Positions 33,379 through 44,003 of a stretch of 64,000 bases of DNA are shown piece after piece. The stretch is from Affinirhizobium lemnae (lineage in GTDB: Bacteria > Pseudomonadota > Alphaproteobacteria > Rhizobiales > Rhizobiaceae). The stretch lies in contig NZ_JALJQZ010000010.1 of NCBI RefSeq assembly GCF_022968395.1, forward strand, positions 1 through 64,000. The letters are read 5' to 3'. A program made the position numbers and the translations under genes. Under the pieces are notes generated by a model that was given only the letters and a program-made list of their open reading frames with translations, was not told the DNA's origin and searched no databases. Position 1 is the first letter of the stretch; the number at the start of each line of letters is the position of its first letter.

Positions 33379-34089
33379 ATGGCAAAGATGACGAACACAC
33401 CTGACCCCGCCGATTTCTCGCATGTCCGCGACTGGGTCTTCGACCTCGACAACACGCTCTATCCGCATCACGTCAATCTGTTTGCACAGATCGATCGCAA
33501 CATGACGGATTTCGTCGCGACCCTTCTGCAACTGGAGCCGGAAGAGGCGAGGAAACTGCAGAAGCAGTACTACCACGAGCATGGGACGACGCTGCGCGGC
33601 TTGATGATCCATCACAAGATCGATCCGAATGCCTTCCTCGAAAAGGCCCATGCGATCGATTACTCGGCACTCCTGCCGCATCCGGAACTGGGCGAGGCGA
33701 TCAAGGCTCTCTCCGGACGCAAGTTCATCTTCACCAATGGCACAGTATCGCATGCGGAGGCTGCGGCCCGGGCGCTTGGGATCCTCGATCATTTCGACGA
33801 TATCTTCGATATTGTCGCTGCCGATTACGTTCCGAAACCTGCGGGCGAAACCTACGACAAGTTCACCCAGCTGAAGCGGATCGACACAGCCCATGCAGCC
33901 ATGTTCGAAGACCTGCCGCGCAACCTCATCGCTCCACGGGCGCTTGGCATGAAGACGGTTCTTCTTGCACCCAGAAATCTCGGCGAATTCGTTATCGAGC
34001 GCTGGGAAGAGGTGCGCGAAGACGACGAGAACATCGACTACGTCACCGATGACCTTGCGACATTTCTGCAAACGCTGAACCGGGGTTGA
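33379..34089 (+). CDS. Pyrimidine 5'-nucleotidase-like HAD hydrolase
   Basis: The 236-residue protein is a class I HAD phosphatase of the SDT1/pyrimidine 5'-nucleotidase type. Motif I is VFDLDNTLYPHH, motif II FIFTNGT, motif III includes the Lys of YVPKPAGETYDK, and the acidic motif is AAMFEDLPRN. It probably dephosphorylates nucleoside monophosphates or related substrates. Starts at 33379 or 33388 are both possible, and a still longer frame exists; the first was chosen for an upstream CAAGG. Confidence 0.88.
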   Translation: MAKMTNTPDPADFSHVRDWVFDLDNTLYPHHVNLFAQIDRNMTDFVATLLQLEPEEARKLQKQYYHEHGTTLRGLMIHHKIDPNAFLEKAHAIDYSALLPHPELGEAIKALSGRKFIFTNGTVSHAEAAARALGILDHFDDIFDIVAADYVPKPAGETYDKFTQLKRIDTAHAAMFEDLPRNLIAPRALGMKTVLLAPRNLGEFVIERWEEVREDDENIDYVTDDLATFLQTLNRG

Positions 34090-34213
34090 ACTGATCTCGC
34101 CACAACCGAGCTTACCAAAGTTTCATATAGCCTTACGGTTCTTTAAGTGGTGTCGGAACGGCTCTGCTCCTACCTTCGATGTCATAAGACAAAAAGAAAG
34201 GAAGCAACCCAAA

Positions 34214-34912
34214 ATGACACTCAAGAGAGTTGCACTCGCCGCGCTTGGCGCAACATTTTTGGTGGGCGCGTTGGCGCCTGCAAGCTTCGCCGCGCCCAGT
34301 CGCCCGGACAGAGATGGGCATGGCCCCCGTGGCGGAATGATGCAGGAACTGGTGTTCGTGCGGCTGTTGAAAGACGCCGACACGAACAAGGACGGCAAGA
34401 TTACCAAGGAAGAAGTTGCCGCGTGGGAGACCAAGCTGTTCGATGCCGCTGACGCCAATAAGGACGGCAACCTGACGCCCGGTGAAATTCGCCAGTATCA
34501 CAAGGCGCGCATGGAAGAATTCCGGGAGCAGCGCAAGGCTGAACGGGCTGCAAATGACCAGGCAAAGCCGGAAGAGCAGGCCAAGGGTGCCGACGCTCCG
34601 CCGCCGCCTCCGCCAGGCCCCGACGGCAAACCAGGTCATGGACCAAAGCATGGCGGCCATCACGACATGGCGGAAGGTCGCCACGGACGCGACCATGGCC
34701 GCGATCATGGGGGCAGAGACGATTGGGATGGTCCACGCAAGGGACCGGGCATGATGCCGGCAGCTGCCCTTATCCGCTTTGTCGATACGGACGAAAACGG
34801 GCAGATCAGCAAGGATGAAGCTGCCAATGCCGCAACGAAGCTGTTTGAGCGCATGGACCGCAACAAGGATGGCGTCATTTCCATCGACGATATCCCGAGC
34901 CAGCCGCTTTAA
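34214..34912 (+). CDS. Secreted EF-hand protein with histidine-rich linker
   Basis: The 232-residue protein has a signal peptide (about residues 1-26, ending ASFA) and four EF-hand loops: DADTNKDGKITKEE, DANKDGNLTPGE, DTDENGQISKDE and DRNKDGVISIDD. Between the second and third lies a Lys/Glu-rich helix, a run of prolines and a region rich in His, Gly and Asp (about 135-170). It is probably a periplasmic or exported calcium-binding protein; the histidine-rich part may bind other metals. An AAGGAAG site precedes the ATG, and a strong terminator follows. Confidence 0.88.
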   Translation: MTLKRVALAALGATFLVGALAPASFAAPSRPDRDGHGPRGGMMQELVFVRLLKDADTNKDGKITKEEVAAWETKLFDAADANKDGNLTPGEIRQYHKARMEEFREQRKAERAANDQAKPEEQAKGADAPPPPPPGPDGKPGHGPKHGGHHDMAEGRHGRDHGRDHGGRDDWDGPRKGPGMMPAAALIRFVDTDENGQISKDEAANAATKLFERMDRNKDGVISIDDIPSQPL

Positions 34913-34956
34913 TCGCGACCGGTAGTGCAGCGCGCTATCCAGCCGCTGCATTGCGA

Positions 34957-34988
34957 GGTCCGCTCCTGCCGCCGGGAGCGGACCTTTT
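34957..34988 (+). terminator. Intrinsic terminator after the EF-hand gene
   Basis: GGTCCGCTCC pairs perfectly with GGAGCGGACC around an 8-base loop and is followed by TTTT. It separates the EF-hand gene from the convergent LOG-family gene. Confidence 0.88.
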
Positions 34989-34994
34989 CAGTCT

Positions 34995-35873
34995 CTACTC
35001 TTTCTTGCCGTTCAAGTCGTAGAAGTCGGCGATGACCTTCCAGGCCTGATCTGCTGTCTCTACAAAATTGATGAGATCCATATCGTCCGGAGCGATGGTG
35101 CCAAAATTGGCAAGCGCTTCGAAATCGATGATGCGGTTCCAGAATTCCGGCGCAAACAGGATCAGCGGAACGCGTTCCATGCGGCGTGTCTGGATCAGCG
35201 TCAGCGCCTCGAACAGCTCATCCAGAGTTCCGAAACCACCCGGAAACACCACGACGGCGCGTGCACGCATCAGGAAGTGCATCTTGCGAATGGCGAAATA
35301 GTGGAAGTTGAAGCTCAACTCCGGCGTCACATACTGGTTTGGCGCCTGTTCATGCGGCAGAAGAATGTTCAAGCCGATGGTGGGGGCACCGGCTTCCGAT
35401 GCGCCCTTGTTACCGGCTTCCATGACCCCGGGGCCGCCACCGGTCACGACAACGAATTCCTGATGATTCGAGAGTGCCGAATGGCGGGCGCACAGTGCCG
35501 CGAACTTCTCAGCCTCCTCGTAGAAAACGGAAGCCTTCTTAAGATTGTCCCGCTGAACATCGTTCTTGGCAGCCCAGGGTTCCGCGCCGGGTGCGGGAAT
35601 GCGCGCACCGCCGAACAGTACGACCGTGGATTTGATGCCCATCTCGGTCAGCATCATTTCAGGCTTGAGCAGTTCCAATTGCAGGCGGACGGGGCGCAGC
35701 TCCGGGCGGCACAGGAAATCCTCATCCACATAGGCAAGGCGATAGGACGGCGACTCAGACTGCGGCGTCTTGGGAACCTGACGGGCGCGCAGCTTGTCGA
35801 CGGAACTCGCCTTCAACGGATCCCATACACCATCCTTGCGCCGCATCTTCTTCTCATCGCCTGCTTTCGCCAT
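34995..35873 (-). CDS. LOG family (TIGR00730) protein
   Basis: The 292-residue protein has a Rossmann-like fold with [17 protein letters not shown] and the hallmark [15 protein letters not shown], as in LOG phosphoribohydrolases that release cytokinin-type bases from nucleoside 5'-monophosphates. It belongs to the longer bacterial subgroup with an extended N-terminus, where the physiological role is less clear. The ATG at 35873 has GAGGG upstream; a longer frame is possible. It is divergent from dapD. Confidence 0.88.
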   Translation of the reverse strand: MAKAGDEKKMRRKDGVWDPLKASSVDKLRARQVPKTPQSESPSYRLAYVDEDFLCRPELRPVRLQLELLKPEMMLTEMGIKSTVVLFGGARIPAPGAEPWAAKNDVQRDNLKKASVFYEEAEKFAALCARHSALSNHQEFVVVTGGGPGVMEAGNKGASEAGAPTIGLNILLPHEQAPNQYVTPELSFNFHYFAIRKMHFLMRARAVVVFPGGFGTLDELFEALTLIQTRRMERVPLILFAPEFWNRIIDFEALANFGTIAPDDMDLINFVETADQAWKVIADFYDLNGKKE

Positions 35874-36022
35874 TGCGCACAATCCCTCAAGATACGAATC
35901 ACGGAGGGCGCCAATTCGCATTGACGCCCGGATGGCGCTCGCTTAGAGCAAAAGGCACCAATTTGCCAGTCGGCAAGAGAGCCTACCCCATCACGTTACG
36001 AGCGACAGCCGCAGGATTTCCG

Positions 36023-36892
36023 ATGACCAGCACAGCAAGCCAGGACTACGCCTCCCTTGAAGCCCTGATTGAAAAGGCTTTCGACGAGCGCGACAGCATT
36101 TCAATCAGCACGCGCGGCGAAGTGCGCGACAGCGTGGAAGAGGCGCTGAACCTGCTCGATAGCGGCAAGCTGCGCGTCGCAACACGCGGCGAAGACGGTG
36201 ACTGGACTGTTCACCAGTGGCTGAAGAAGGCCGTTCTTCTGTCGTTCCGCCTGAACGACATGGAAGTCGTGAAGGGTGGTCCCGGCGCTTCTACATGGTG
36301 GGACAAGGTTCCTTCCAAGTTCGAAAACTGGGGCGAAACGGAGTTCCGTTCAGCTGGCTTCCGCGCAGTGCCAAACGCCGTCGTTCGCCGCTCCGCCTAT
36401 ATCGCGCCAAGCGTCGTTCTGATGCCCTCCTTCGTCAATCTCGGCGCCTATGTCGGCGAAGGCACCATGGTCGATACATGGGCGACCGTCGGCTCCTGCG
36501 CTCAGATCGGTAAGCACGTCCATCTCTCCGGCGGCGTTGGGATTGGCGGCGTTCTGGAGCCCATGCAGGCAGGCCCGACCATCATCGAAGACAACTGCTT
36601 CATCGGCGCGCGTTCGGAAGTGGTGGAAGGCTGCATCATTCGCGAAGGCTCCGTGCTCGGCATGGGCGTCTACATCGGCAAGTCCACCAAGATCGTGGAC
36701 CGCGCAACCGGCGAAGTCACCTATGGCGAAGTACCGCCTTACTCGGTGGTAGTTGCAGGCTCCATGCCATCCGCCAACGCCACCATGGGCAATGGCCAGC
36801 CAGCCCCGCACCTCTATTGCGCCGTGATCGTCAAGCGTGTCGATGAAAAGACGCGTTCCAAGACCGGCATCAACGAGTTGCTGCGCGACTGA
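36023..36892 (+). CDS. dapD: 2,3,4,5-tetrahydropyridine-2,6-dicarboxylate N-succinyltransferase
   Basis: The 289-residue enzyme catalyses the succinylation step of lysine/meso-diaminopimelate biosynthesis. The C-terminal half is a left-handed beta helix of hexapeptide repeats ([20 protein letters not shown], then [14 protein letters not shown]). The N-terminal part carries [18 protein letters not shown]. The ATG at 36023 with AGGA nearby gives the family length; the longer frame would overlap the divergent LOG gene. It is followed by dapE, the next dedicated succinylase-pathway enzyme in this window. Confidence 0.97.
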   Translation: MTSTASQDYASLEALIEKAFDERDSISISTRGEVRDSVEEALNLLDSGKLRVATRGEDGDWTVHQWLKKAVLLSFRLNDMEVVKGGPGASTWWDKVPSKFENWGETEFRSAGFRAVPNAVVRRSAYIAPSVVLMPSFVNLGAYVGEGTMVDTWATVGSCAQIGKHVHLSGGVGIGGVLEPMQAGPTIIEDNCFIGARSEVVEGCIIREGSVLGMGVYIGKSTKIVDRATGEVTYGEVPPYSVVVAGSMPSANATMGNGQPAPHLYCAVIVKRVDEKTRSKTGINELLRD

Positions 36893-36919
36893 TTGAGCAT
36901 AGTGAGCATTGTCGAGATC

Positions 36920-38113
36920 ATGGCTGTTACAGATCCTGTCCAAAACCTGCAGACGCTGATCCGCTGCCCTTCGGTCACACCGAAGGAAGGCGGGGCCCTT
37001 TCAGCTCTTACGGCCATGCTCGAACCACTGGGTTTTTCCGTCGAGCGTGTCACGGCTACCGAGCCGGGCACGCCTGACATCGAGAACCTCTATGCGCGCC
37101 TGGGTTCCTCCGGGCCGCATCTGATGTTTGCCGGTCATACGGATGTGGTTCCGGTTGGCGATGAAGCCTCTTGGACGCATCCGCCCTTTTCAGCCGATAT
37201 TGCCAATGGTGAGATGTTTGGGCGCGGCGCGGTTGACATGAAGGGCGGCATTGCCTGTTTTGTCGCAGCTGTCGCTCGCCACATCGAGGCGCATGGCGCA
37301 CCGAAAGGCTCCATTTCGTTCCTGATCACCGGTGACGAGGAAGGCCCTGCCATCAACGGCACCGTCAAGCTGCTGGAATGGGCGGCGGCGAAGGGTGAGC
37401 GTTGGGATGCCTGCCTTGTCGGCGAGCCGACAAACCCGGATCAACTGGGCGATATGATCAAGATCGGCCGTCGCGGTTCGATCTCAGGTTTCGTAACCGT
37501 GCATGGGGTGCAAGGCCATGTGGCCTATCCGCATCTGGCAGATAATCCCATTCGCGCCGTCACGGCTATGACCAAGGCATTGATGAGCCCGCCTCTCGAT
37601 GCAGGAACGGCCGAATTCCCACCCACCAATCTCGAAGTCACGTCGATCGACACAGGCAATTCCGCGACCAACGTCATTCCCGCCAAGGCAAGCTTTGCCT
37701 TCAATGTACGCTTCAACGACACATGGACGGCTGATAGCATTCAAGCCGAACTGATCCGGCGGCTGAACCAAGCTGCCAATGATCAGGAATTGCGCGCGGG
37801 CCGCCCTGCCATTCGCTATGACATCACTTGGTCTGAGCGACCCAGCCACGTGTTCCTGACCCGCGACGATGCGTTGATCTCTTCGCTCTCCAAGGCGGTC
37901 GAGGCGAAGACCGGCAGGCGCCCTGTGCTTTCCACGACAGGCGGCACATCCGACGCACGGTTCATTAAAGATTACTGCCCGGTGGTGGAGTTCGGCCTCG
38001 TGGGACAGACCATGCACATGGTGGATGAGCGGGTGGCCGTGGCAGATCTGGAAAAGCTGACTGAGATCTACGCTCACTTCATCGAGCAATGGTTCGAGAA
38101 TGCCAAGGCTTGA
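36920..38113 (+). CDS. dapE: Succinyl-diaminopimelate desuccinylase
   Basis: The 397-residue metallohydrolase (M20 family) removes succinate from succinyl-diaminopimelate. Metal and catalytic residues are visible in MFAGHTDVVPVGD, GRGAVDMKGG, TGDEEGP and the C-terminal GQTMHMVDERV. It is paired with dapD in the same orientation. The ATG at 36920 gives the usual length; the frame could begin 27 bp earlier at TTG. Its end overlaps the next membrane-protein gene by 14 bp. Confidence 0.97.
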   Translation: MAVTDPVQNLQTLIRCPSVTPKEGGALSALTAMLEPLGFSVERVTATEPGTPDIENLYARLGSSGPHLMFAGHTDVVPVGDEASWTHPPFSADIANGEMFGRGAVDMKGGIACFVAAVARHIEAHGAPKGSISFLITGDEEGPAINGTVKLLEWAAAKGERWDACLVGEPTNPDQLGDMIKIGRRGSISGFVTVHGVQGHVAYPHLADNPIRAVTAMTKALMSPPLDAGTAEFPPTNLEVTSIDTGNSATNVIPAKASFAFNVRFNDTWTADSIQAELIRRLNQAANDQELRAGRPAIRYDITWSERPSHVFLTRDDALISSLSKAVEAKTGRRPVLSTTGGTSDARFIKDYCPVVEFGLVGQTMHMVDERVAVADLEKLTEIYAHFIEQWFENAKA

Positions 38114-38717
38114 AGAGGTCCGCTCCCTTTGGGGAGGACTGTGGCAGATAGCCCGTGGAGATGCCCGTGGACTGTCTCTATTCGACATTTCCGATGAGGG
38201 TCTGGCACGCTCCTTCTGGGCTCTCGCCTACTGCCTGCCCATCTTCCTGCTCAAAGCGATCCTGCTTCGTGCCGCCTATATCGAGGTTCTCGCCGATCCT
38301 GCACGCGGACATGTGATCTTTGTGTTTCAGGCGATCGTGCTGCAACTGGCGAGTTGGGCCTTCGTTCTGATCTGCATCATCCTGTTCGGGCTGGCATTTG
38401 GTTATCGTCCATTGCTGAGACCGATGGTGGTCATGGCGAACTGGGGCAGCGTTCCCGTGCTTTACGCCATCGCCGGACTTGTTCAGCCGATCCTACATTT
38501 GACACGCGGAACCGGCCTCCTGTCCTGGATGCTGAATATGTCATTCTGGATTGTAGCAATCGCAATCCCGCTCTATCTCATCTGGCGTATTCTTCTGACA
38601 CTTGTGGGCGGCCCAGCGTGGAAGCGTGGCGGTTTCCTGCTTCTGGTTCTGGCTGCGTCGCTCTGGGCCATCCGCACACTTGAAATATCTCTGGGACTCA
38701 ATATTCCCTATCCTTGA
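38100..38717 (+). CDS. Predicted polytopic membrane protein (paralogue 1)
   Basis: The 205-residue protein has four to five membrane helices (about 38-58, 72-100, 112-130, 138-165, 178-195) after an amphipathic N-terminus (VRSLWGGLWQIARGDARG). I do not recognise a characterised family, though the layout resembles YIP1-type domains. It overlaps dapE by 14 bp. The neighbouring downstream gene encodes a paralogue with the same start pattern, so the pair arose by tandem duplication. Confidence 0.75.
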   Translation: MPRLEEVRSLWGGLWQIARGDARGLSLFDISDEGLARSFWALAYCLPIFLLKAILLRAAYIEVLADPARGHVIFVFQAIVLQLASWAFVLICIILFGLAFGYRPLLRPMVVMANWGSVPVLYAIAGLVQPILHLTRGTGLLSWMLNMSFWIVAIAIPLYLIWRILLTLVGGPAWKRGGFLLLVLAASLWAIRTLEISLGLNIPYP

Positions 38718-38745
38718 AATTCTGTTCCATCGCGAGGCGTGATTC

Positions 38746-39342
38746 TTGCCCTCTTTCTCCGAAGTGAAGCTTTACGTGCTTGGTCTCTGGCTTCTGGTCA
38801 AAGGCGACCGGGCAGGATTAGCACTGGTCGATTTTACCGACCGTGGAATGATGCGCTCCTTCTGGGCCATCGTCTGGTGCATTCCGGCCATCGGCTTTTC
38901 CTGGATCTGGTGGCGGCTTGCCTTTCTGGAAACCATGCCCCCCGGCTTCCGTCTTGGCGGGATATTCTTTTTCCGCATGGCCCTGCTGGAGGCCTCGAAC
39001 TGGCTGGTGCCGCTCGTTCTTGCCGGTCTGATGGCTCTCACAATGGGGCTTGCCCGACAATTCCCGGCCATTGTTTTCACGGCTAACTGGCTGTCCGTGC
39101 CGTTTTCCTATCTGTACGGATTGCTCAGCATCTTGCTGGTGCTCATGCCCGGACTGACCGGCCTGATTGCACTTATCTGGCTTGGCGCGATCGTCGCGCT
39201 GGTCGTCTGCCTGTCGCGCATCTTTCGCATGATCATCGGTCCGCAGGGATTGACGATTGCGACGCTGACAATGGTGCTGATCGTGCCGTCATTGCTGCTG
39301 TCCGACGTCCTGGAACGCTTTCTCGGCGTCTATCCCGGCTGA
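38746..39342 (+). CDS. Predicted polytopic membrane protein (paralogue 2, TTG start)
   Basis: The 198-residue product aligns by eye with the preceding protein: both have an E-V-(K/R)-x5-GLW start, a D-(I/F)-(S/T)-D-(E/R)-G motif and then RSFWA. This homology, with GAGG upstream, fixes the start at the TTG codon 38746, since no ATG occurs before the conserved part. It has about four or five membrane helices. Its 3' end overlaps the convergent truA gene by 13 bp. Function unknown. Confidence 0.75.
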   Translation: MPSFSEVKLYVLGLWLLVKGDRAGLALVDFTDRGMMRSFWAIVWCIPAIGFSWIWWRLAFLETMPPGFRLGGIFFFRMALLEASNWLVPLVLAGLMALTMGLARQFPAIVFTANWLSVPFSYLYGLLSILLVLMPGLTGLIALIWLGAIVALVVCLSRIFRMIIGPQGLTIATLTMVLIVPSLLLSDVLERFLGVYPG

Positions 39343-40088
39343 TCCGGATAATCGACCTGCATGAAGTAAAGTCCTTCCGGCGGAGCGACCGGCCCGCAGG
39401 CGGCCCGGCTTCTGGCCTCCAGCGCGGCGCGAACATCCTGCGGGCTCATCTTGCCCTCACCCGCCAGCTTCAGCGTTCCTGCGAAAGAGCGAATCTGGTT
39501 GTGCAGGAAGCTCTGGGCAGAAGCGCGGATCTCGATCAACTCTCCCTGCCGCGTCACATCCAGCCTGTCGAGTGTCCTGATCGGGCTTGGCGCCTGACAG
39601 TGCGCCGAACGGAAGGTGGTGAAATCGTGGTGACCGACAAGCATCTGCGCGGCCGCATGCATGGCTTCGTGATCGAGATCCTTGGACACCCACCAGGCAC
39701 GCTTCGCTTCGATCGCCAGCGGCGCGCGACGGCTGATGATGCGGTAGAGATAGTGGCGGCGTAGCGCCGAGAAACGGGCATCAAAATCATCAGACACCCG
39801 ATCGACATCGATGATCGACACCTTTTCGCTCGCCATCATCAGGTGTGCATTCAGCGCATTGCGCAGTTTGAAAGGCGCCCATTCGCGCGAAAGATCCGCG
39901 TGGATGACCTGGCCCAGTGCATGAACGCCGGAATCCGTTCTGCCCGCTCCGCGAATGACAACGGTTTCCGAGGTCAGCGACAGAATGGCCGCTTCGACTG
40001 CTGCCTGAACGGAATGGCCGTTTTCCTGTCGCTGCCAGCCCACATAGGGCGTGCCATCATACTCCACGACCATCTTGTAGCGTGGCAT
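39330..40088 (-). CDS. truA: tRNA pseudouridine(38-40) synthase TruA
   Basis: The 252-residue enzyme isomerises uridines 38-40 in the tRNA anticodon arm. The catalytic Asp lies in [28 protein letters not shown] at the start and [13 protein letters not shown] near the C-terminus are characteristic. The ATG at 40088 overlaps the fmt stop (ATGA), so def-side genes fmt and truA form a coupled unit. Length is normal. Confidence 0.97.
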   Translation of the reverse strand: MPRYKMVVEYDGTPYVGWQRQENGHSVQAAVEAAILSLTSETVVIRGAGRTDSGVHALGQVIHADLSREWAPFKLRNALNAHLMMASEKVSIIDVDRVSDDFDARFSALRRHYLYRIISRRAPLAIEAKRAWWVSKDLDHEAMHAAAQMLVGHHDFTTFRSAHCQAPSPIRTLDRLDVTRQGELIEIRASAQSFLHNQIRSFAGTLKLAGEGKMSPQDVRAALEARSRAACGPVAPPEGLYFMQVDYPDQPG

Positions 40089-41023
40089 CAACCAATCCTC
40101 AAACCGGGCGGCAACTGGGTACCGTGCAGAAATTCCTGTGCGTCGAGGGGCTTACCACCGGCTTTTTGCAGTCGCGTCAACCGGACCGCGCCATAGCCGC
40201 AGGCAATGGACAGGCGATCATCCAGAACCTCACCCGGCTGGCCATTTCCGTCTGCCATTTCACTCGACAAAACCTTGATACGTTCCGGCCTGCCGCCCAG
40301 TTCAACCTCGAACCATGCGCCGGGAAACGGCGAAAGACCACGGATGTGGTTGTGCACCTCAATGGCTGGGCGCGTGAAATCGATGCGCGTTTCGCTTTTT
40401 TCGATCTTGGAGGCGTAAAGAACGCCATCCTCGGCCTGCGTGACCAGCGGCAAATCGCCGTCTTCCAACCTTGCCATGGCTTCCACCATGGCCTCTGCGC
40501 CCTGCTCCATAAGGATATCGTGTAATTCGCCTGCCGTCATGGTCGCACCAACTGCGACCTCGCGCGTCAGCGCGACAGGGCCTGTATCCAGCCCCTTTTC
40601 CATTTTCATCACCATCATGCCGGTCTTTGCGTCCCCGGCCATGATGGCGCGCTGAATGGGCGCTGCACCACGCCAGCGCGGAAGAAGCGACGCGTGGCCA
40701 TTATAGGCGCCAAGCCTGGTGCCCTCGAGGATCTCGACCGGCAGCAGAAGCCCGTAGGCGACAACGACAGCCACATCGGCATTCAAGGCCCGGAATATCA
40801 GCCGATCTTCAGGATCCTTGAAGTTGACCGGGTTGAAGACCGGTATGCCCAGTTCTTCCGCAGCCTGATGGACGGGGGACTTTTGAAGATCCAAGCCGCG
40901 CCGGCCACCCGGACGCGGGGGCTGGCTGTAGACGGCAACGATCTCATGACCCGCCTTGGCCAGAGCCTTCAAGGTCGGCACGGAAAAATCCGGCGTCCCC
41001 ATGAAGATGATGCGAAGAGCCAT
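40088..41023 (-). CDS. fmt: Methionyl-tRNA formyltransferase
   Basis: The 311-residue enzyme formylates initiator Met-tRNA. The folate-binding catalytic region shows FMGTPDFSV at the start, the active-site Asn-His of [18 protein letters not shown] and the following [13 protein letters not shown] loop; the C-terminal domain binds tRNA. It lies 50 bp after def, which encodes the enzyme removing the formyl group later, and is coupled to truA. Confidence 0.97.
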   Translation of the reverse strand: MALRIIFMGTPDFSVPTLKALAKAGHEIVAVYSQPPRPGGRRGLDLQKSPVHQAAEELGIPVFNPVNFKDPEDRLIFRALNADVAVVVAYGLLLPVEILEGTRLGAYNGHASLLPRWRGAAPIQRAIMAGDAKTGMMVMKMEKGLDTGPVALTREVAVGATMTAGELHDILMEQGAEAMVEAMARLEDGDLPLVTQAEDGVLYASKIEKSETRIDFTRPAIEVHNHIRGLSPFPGAWFEVELGGRPERIKVLSSEMADGNGQPGEVLDDRLSIACGYGAVRLTRLQKAGGKPLDAQEFLHGTQLPPGLRIG

Positions 41024-41073
41024 TCAGACCTCCATCCTGACCGGTACGTATTGAAGATCAGCGCCGTGCGCGC

Positions 41074-41586
41074 TCAAACCTTGGCTTTGGCAGCCTTGGT
41101 GAACTTCTTGATAACCATTTCGCGCTTCAACCGCGAGATATGATCGATAAAGAGCACACCGTTCAGATGATCGATCTCATGCTGCAGGCACGTCGCCAGC
41201 AGGCCATCGGCCTCAAGCAGGTGCTCCTTGCCGTCCCGACCGACATGCTTGACCGTCACCGCCGCAGGACGCTCGACTTCCGCATAATATTCCGGGATCG
41301 ATAGGCAACCCTCTTCGTAAACTGAGCGCTCGTCCGAGCTTCTGACGATCTCGGGATTAATGATAACGATCGGCTTCTTTTCCTCATCCTCGCGCGAGAC
41401 GTCGACTACGAGAATACGGCGTGCAACACCAATCTGAATGCCGGCAAGGCCGATGCCTGGCGCGTCATACATGGTCTCCAGCATGTCATCAGCAAGCTTG
41501 AGAACGTCGGAATCCACCTGCTCGATCGGCTTGGAAACCTGACGCAGAAGAGGATCGGGAAGAATGATAAGCGGCTTGATCGTCAT
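41074..41586 (-). CDS. def: Peptide deformylase
   Basis: The 170-residue metalloenzyme removes the N-formyl group from nascent proteins. All three motifs are seen: [10 protein letters not shown] (motif 1), EEGCLSIP (motif 2, metal Cys) and QHEIDHLNG (motif 3, two metal His and catalytic Glu). The ATG at 41586 is preceded by GGGAGG and gives the standard length. A longer frame upstream would run into the divergent rmuC gene and is unsupported. Confidence 0.97.
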   Translation of the reverse strand: MTIKPLIILPDPLLRQVSKPIEQVDSDVLKLADDMLETMYDAPGIGLAGIQIGVARRILVVDVSREDEEKKPIVIINPEIVRSSDERSVYEEGCLSIPEYYAEVERPAAVTVKHVGRDGKEHLLEADGLLATCLQHEIDHLNGVLFIDHISRLKREMVIKKFTKAAKAKV

Positions 41587-41709
41587 GCGCCTCCCATAGC
41601 CGATCTTTTTGCAAGATGGAACATCCCTGCAAGCGTCAGAAGGAGCGCAAATGCAATTTGTTCTTGTTTTGATCTTCCTATCTGGACACGATTGGGCTAG
41701 CTTCCGGTC

Positions 41710-42897
41710 ATGCAAAGCCAAGTCTTTTCGAATACAGAGCGTTTCATGCAGTTCGTTGAAAGCAACAGCACTCTCTTCATCGTGCTGGGAGTGGCCGTGC
41801 TCGCGCTGCTGTTCTGGCTCATACAAGCCCGTCGGTCTGGAGGCGAGAAGGCATTGGATGAGCGTTTTGCGGAACTGATGCAGGCGCAAATAGAAATGCA
41901 GGGACGCGTTTCCGCCATGACGGAAGCCATCGGCATGCGTCAGACCGAGCTCAACCGTGCCGTCAACCAACGCCTGGATGGCATGGCCCATCGTCTGGGC
42001 AGCAGTATCGTCGAACAGACCAGATCCACGCACGACAACCTTCGGCAATTACAGGAACGTCTGGCGGTTATCGACGCGGCGCAGAACAATATCCAGACAT
42101 TGGCAAGAGACGTCGTTGGCCTGCAGGCCATTCTTTCCAACAAGCAGACCCGCGGCGCCTTTGGGCAGGGCCGAATGGAAGCCATCATCGCCGATGCCTT
42201 GCCAAAGGCCAGCTATCAATTCCAGGCGACCCTTTCGAATGGAATGCGGCCAGACTGCCTGATCGACATGCCAAACGACACTCCGCCGCTGGTGATCGAC
42301 GCCAAGTTTCCGCTGGAAGCCTGGCACGCATTCCGGGACGCAACACAGCCGGACCTGCGCAAGATCGCGGCACAACAATTCCGGCGTGATCTGGAAAAGC
42401 ATATCAGTGATGTCGCGGAGAAATATCTCCTCAAGGGTGAGACACAGGAGACGGCCTTTCTCTTCGTGCCTTCCGAGTCAATCTTTGCGGAAATTCACGA
42501 ACACTTCGAGGCGTGCGTCGCGAAGGCACAACGTTCGCGCATCGTCATTGTCTCCCCTTCCTTGCTGATGCTGTCCATTCAGGTCATTCAGGCTGTGCTG
42601 AAAGATCAGCGTATGCGCGAGCAGGCTCATCTCATCCAGGGCGAAGTCGCAAGCCTGATGGACGATCTCGGTCGTCTGGATGAGCGGACGCGGAAACTGC
42701 AATCACACTTCGCGGCGGCGCAGAAGGACGTGGAGCAGATCCTGACCTCATCCGACAAGCTTGTTCGCCGCGGAGATCGCATTGCCTCTCTCGACCTGGC
42801 GCGCGAATCAACTCCAGCCGAAGCGACGACGGTGGAACCGAAAAGTGTTGAAAGCAGAACGGGGATGCTGAAGCTGAGGGTGGTTGACGAGGATTGA
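41710..42897 (+). CDS. rmuC: DNA recombination protein RmuC
   Basis: The 395-residue protein has an N-terminal membrane anchor (about residues 21-40), a long coiled coil (about 50-145) and the RmuC nuclease-like domain (about 155-330, including [13 protein letters not shown] and [15 protein letters not shown]). RmuC limits inversion recombination at short inverted repeats. The gene is divergent from def and 14 bp of its 3' end precede the ribokinase region. Confidence 0.92.
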   Translation: MQSQVFSNTERFMQFVESNSTLFIVLGVAVLALLFWLIQARRSGGEKALDERFAELMQAQIEMQGRVSAMTEAIGMRQTELNRAVNQRLDGMAHRLGSSIVEQTRSTHDNLRQLQERLAVIDAAQNNIQTLARDVVGLQAILSNKQTRGAFGQGRMEAIIADALPKASYQFQATLSNGMRPDCLIDMPNDTPPLVIDAKFPLEAWHAFRDATQPDLRKIAAQQFRRDLEKHISDVAEKYLLKGETQETAFLFVPSESIFAEIHEHFEACVAKAQRSRIVIVSPSLLMLSIQVIQAVLKDQRMREQAHLIQGEVASLMDDLGRLDERTRKLQSHFAAAQKDVEQILTSSDKLVRRGDRIASLDLARESTPAEATTVEPKSVESRTGMLKLRVVDED

Positions 42898-42946
42898 TAC
42901 TGTCGGGCAGTGTCTCCAAAACCATACGACACGACAGGCTCATATC

Positions 42947-43846
42947 ATGATTACCGTTTTCGGCTCCATCAACATGGATCTCATCGCCACCACCACCCGC
43001 TTGCCGAAACCGGGCGAAACCGTTGCGGGACAAAGCTTCACTACAGCTGCTGGCGGCAAGGGCGCGAACCAGGCACTGGCGGCGCGGCGTGCAGGCAGCA
43101 CTGTTCGCATGGCGGGTGCCGTGGGTGAGGACGGCTTTGCGGAACCCGCGCTCACCTTGCTGAAGGAAGCAGGCGTGCTACTGGATACGGTGCGCCCGGT
43201 TTCTGACCCGACGGGAACCGCCATCATTCTCGTGGGCGGTGATGGCGAGAACATGATTGCGGTCGTGCCCGGCGCCAACGGGGCTGTTTCTGCAGAGGAC
43301 GCAGAGAAAAGTGTTGGTCTGCTGTCGGAACGCGACATCCTGATGATGCAGATGGAAGTGCCCGCAGACGCCATGGAAGCCGCGTTTCGTCTTGCCAAGA
43401 CGCAAGGAACTACCACCATCTTCAACACCGCGCCTTTAACGGATGATGCAATTCGGCTGGCTTGCCTCGCAAATATCGTCGTTTCGAACGAAACCGAATT
43501 CGAACTCCTCGTCGGTCGGTCTGGGCTCTCAGCCGATGAACGAGTTTCTGAGATGCAGCAGATGGCAGAAAGAAGCGGCCAGACGCTGGTGGTAACGCTC
43601 GGCGCCGATGGGGTGGTGGCGATCCACAAGGGGCAGATCCTGAGAGCAACCGGCCTCAAGATTGCACCCGTCGATACCGTTGGAGCAGGAGATACGTTCT
43701 GCGGTTATCTTGCTGCGAGTCTTGACCAAGGTTTGGACTTTGCCTCGGCACTGCGTCGCGCGGCCGTCGCCGGTTCGCTCGCTTGTCTGAAAGCCGGTGC
43801 ACAGCCATCGATTCCTACTTCGGACGACGTTGCCGGGCATCTCTAA
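42947..43846 (+). CDS. rbsK: Ribokinase (PfkB family)
   Basis: The 299-residue sugar kinase has the PfkB N-terminal signature region (FGSINMDLIATTTRLPKPGE, then AAGGKGANQALAA). Its C-terminal catalytic signature DTVGAGDTFCGYLAA contains the active-site Asp. The best match is ribokinase, though related sugar kinases share these motifs and no ribose transporter is adjacent. The ATG at 42947 begins the conserved strand directly. Confidence 0.88.
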   Translation: MITVFGSINMDLIATTTRLPKPGETVAGQSFTTAAGGKGANQALAARRAGSTVRMAGAVGEDGFAEPALTLLKEAGVLLDTVRPVSDPTGTAIILVGGDGENMIAVVPGANGAVSAEDAEKSVGLLSERDILMMQMEVPADAMEAAFRLAKTQGTTTIFNTAPLTDDAIRLACLANIVVSNETEFELLVGRSGLSADERVSEMQQMAERSGQTLVVTLGADGVVAIHKGQILRATGLKIAPVDTVGAGDTFCGYLAASLDQGLDFASALRRAAVAGSLACLKAGAQPSIPTSDDVAGHL

Positions 43847-44003
43847 TACCGAGTATGGTTCATCTAGCAGGGAAGGTCGGGAGGCTGCTGCCTTGCAGGA
43901 TCCAGGCAGGCGCTTGCACTTGCCGATCCCAGTTCCCATATGCTGTCGCACAGCCGCATGCCGTAAGGGTGCGTGATAGGTCGCTTGTTTCAAGGACTGT
44001 TTG

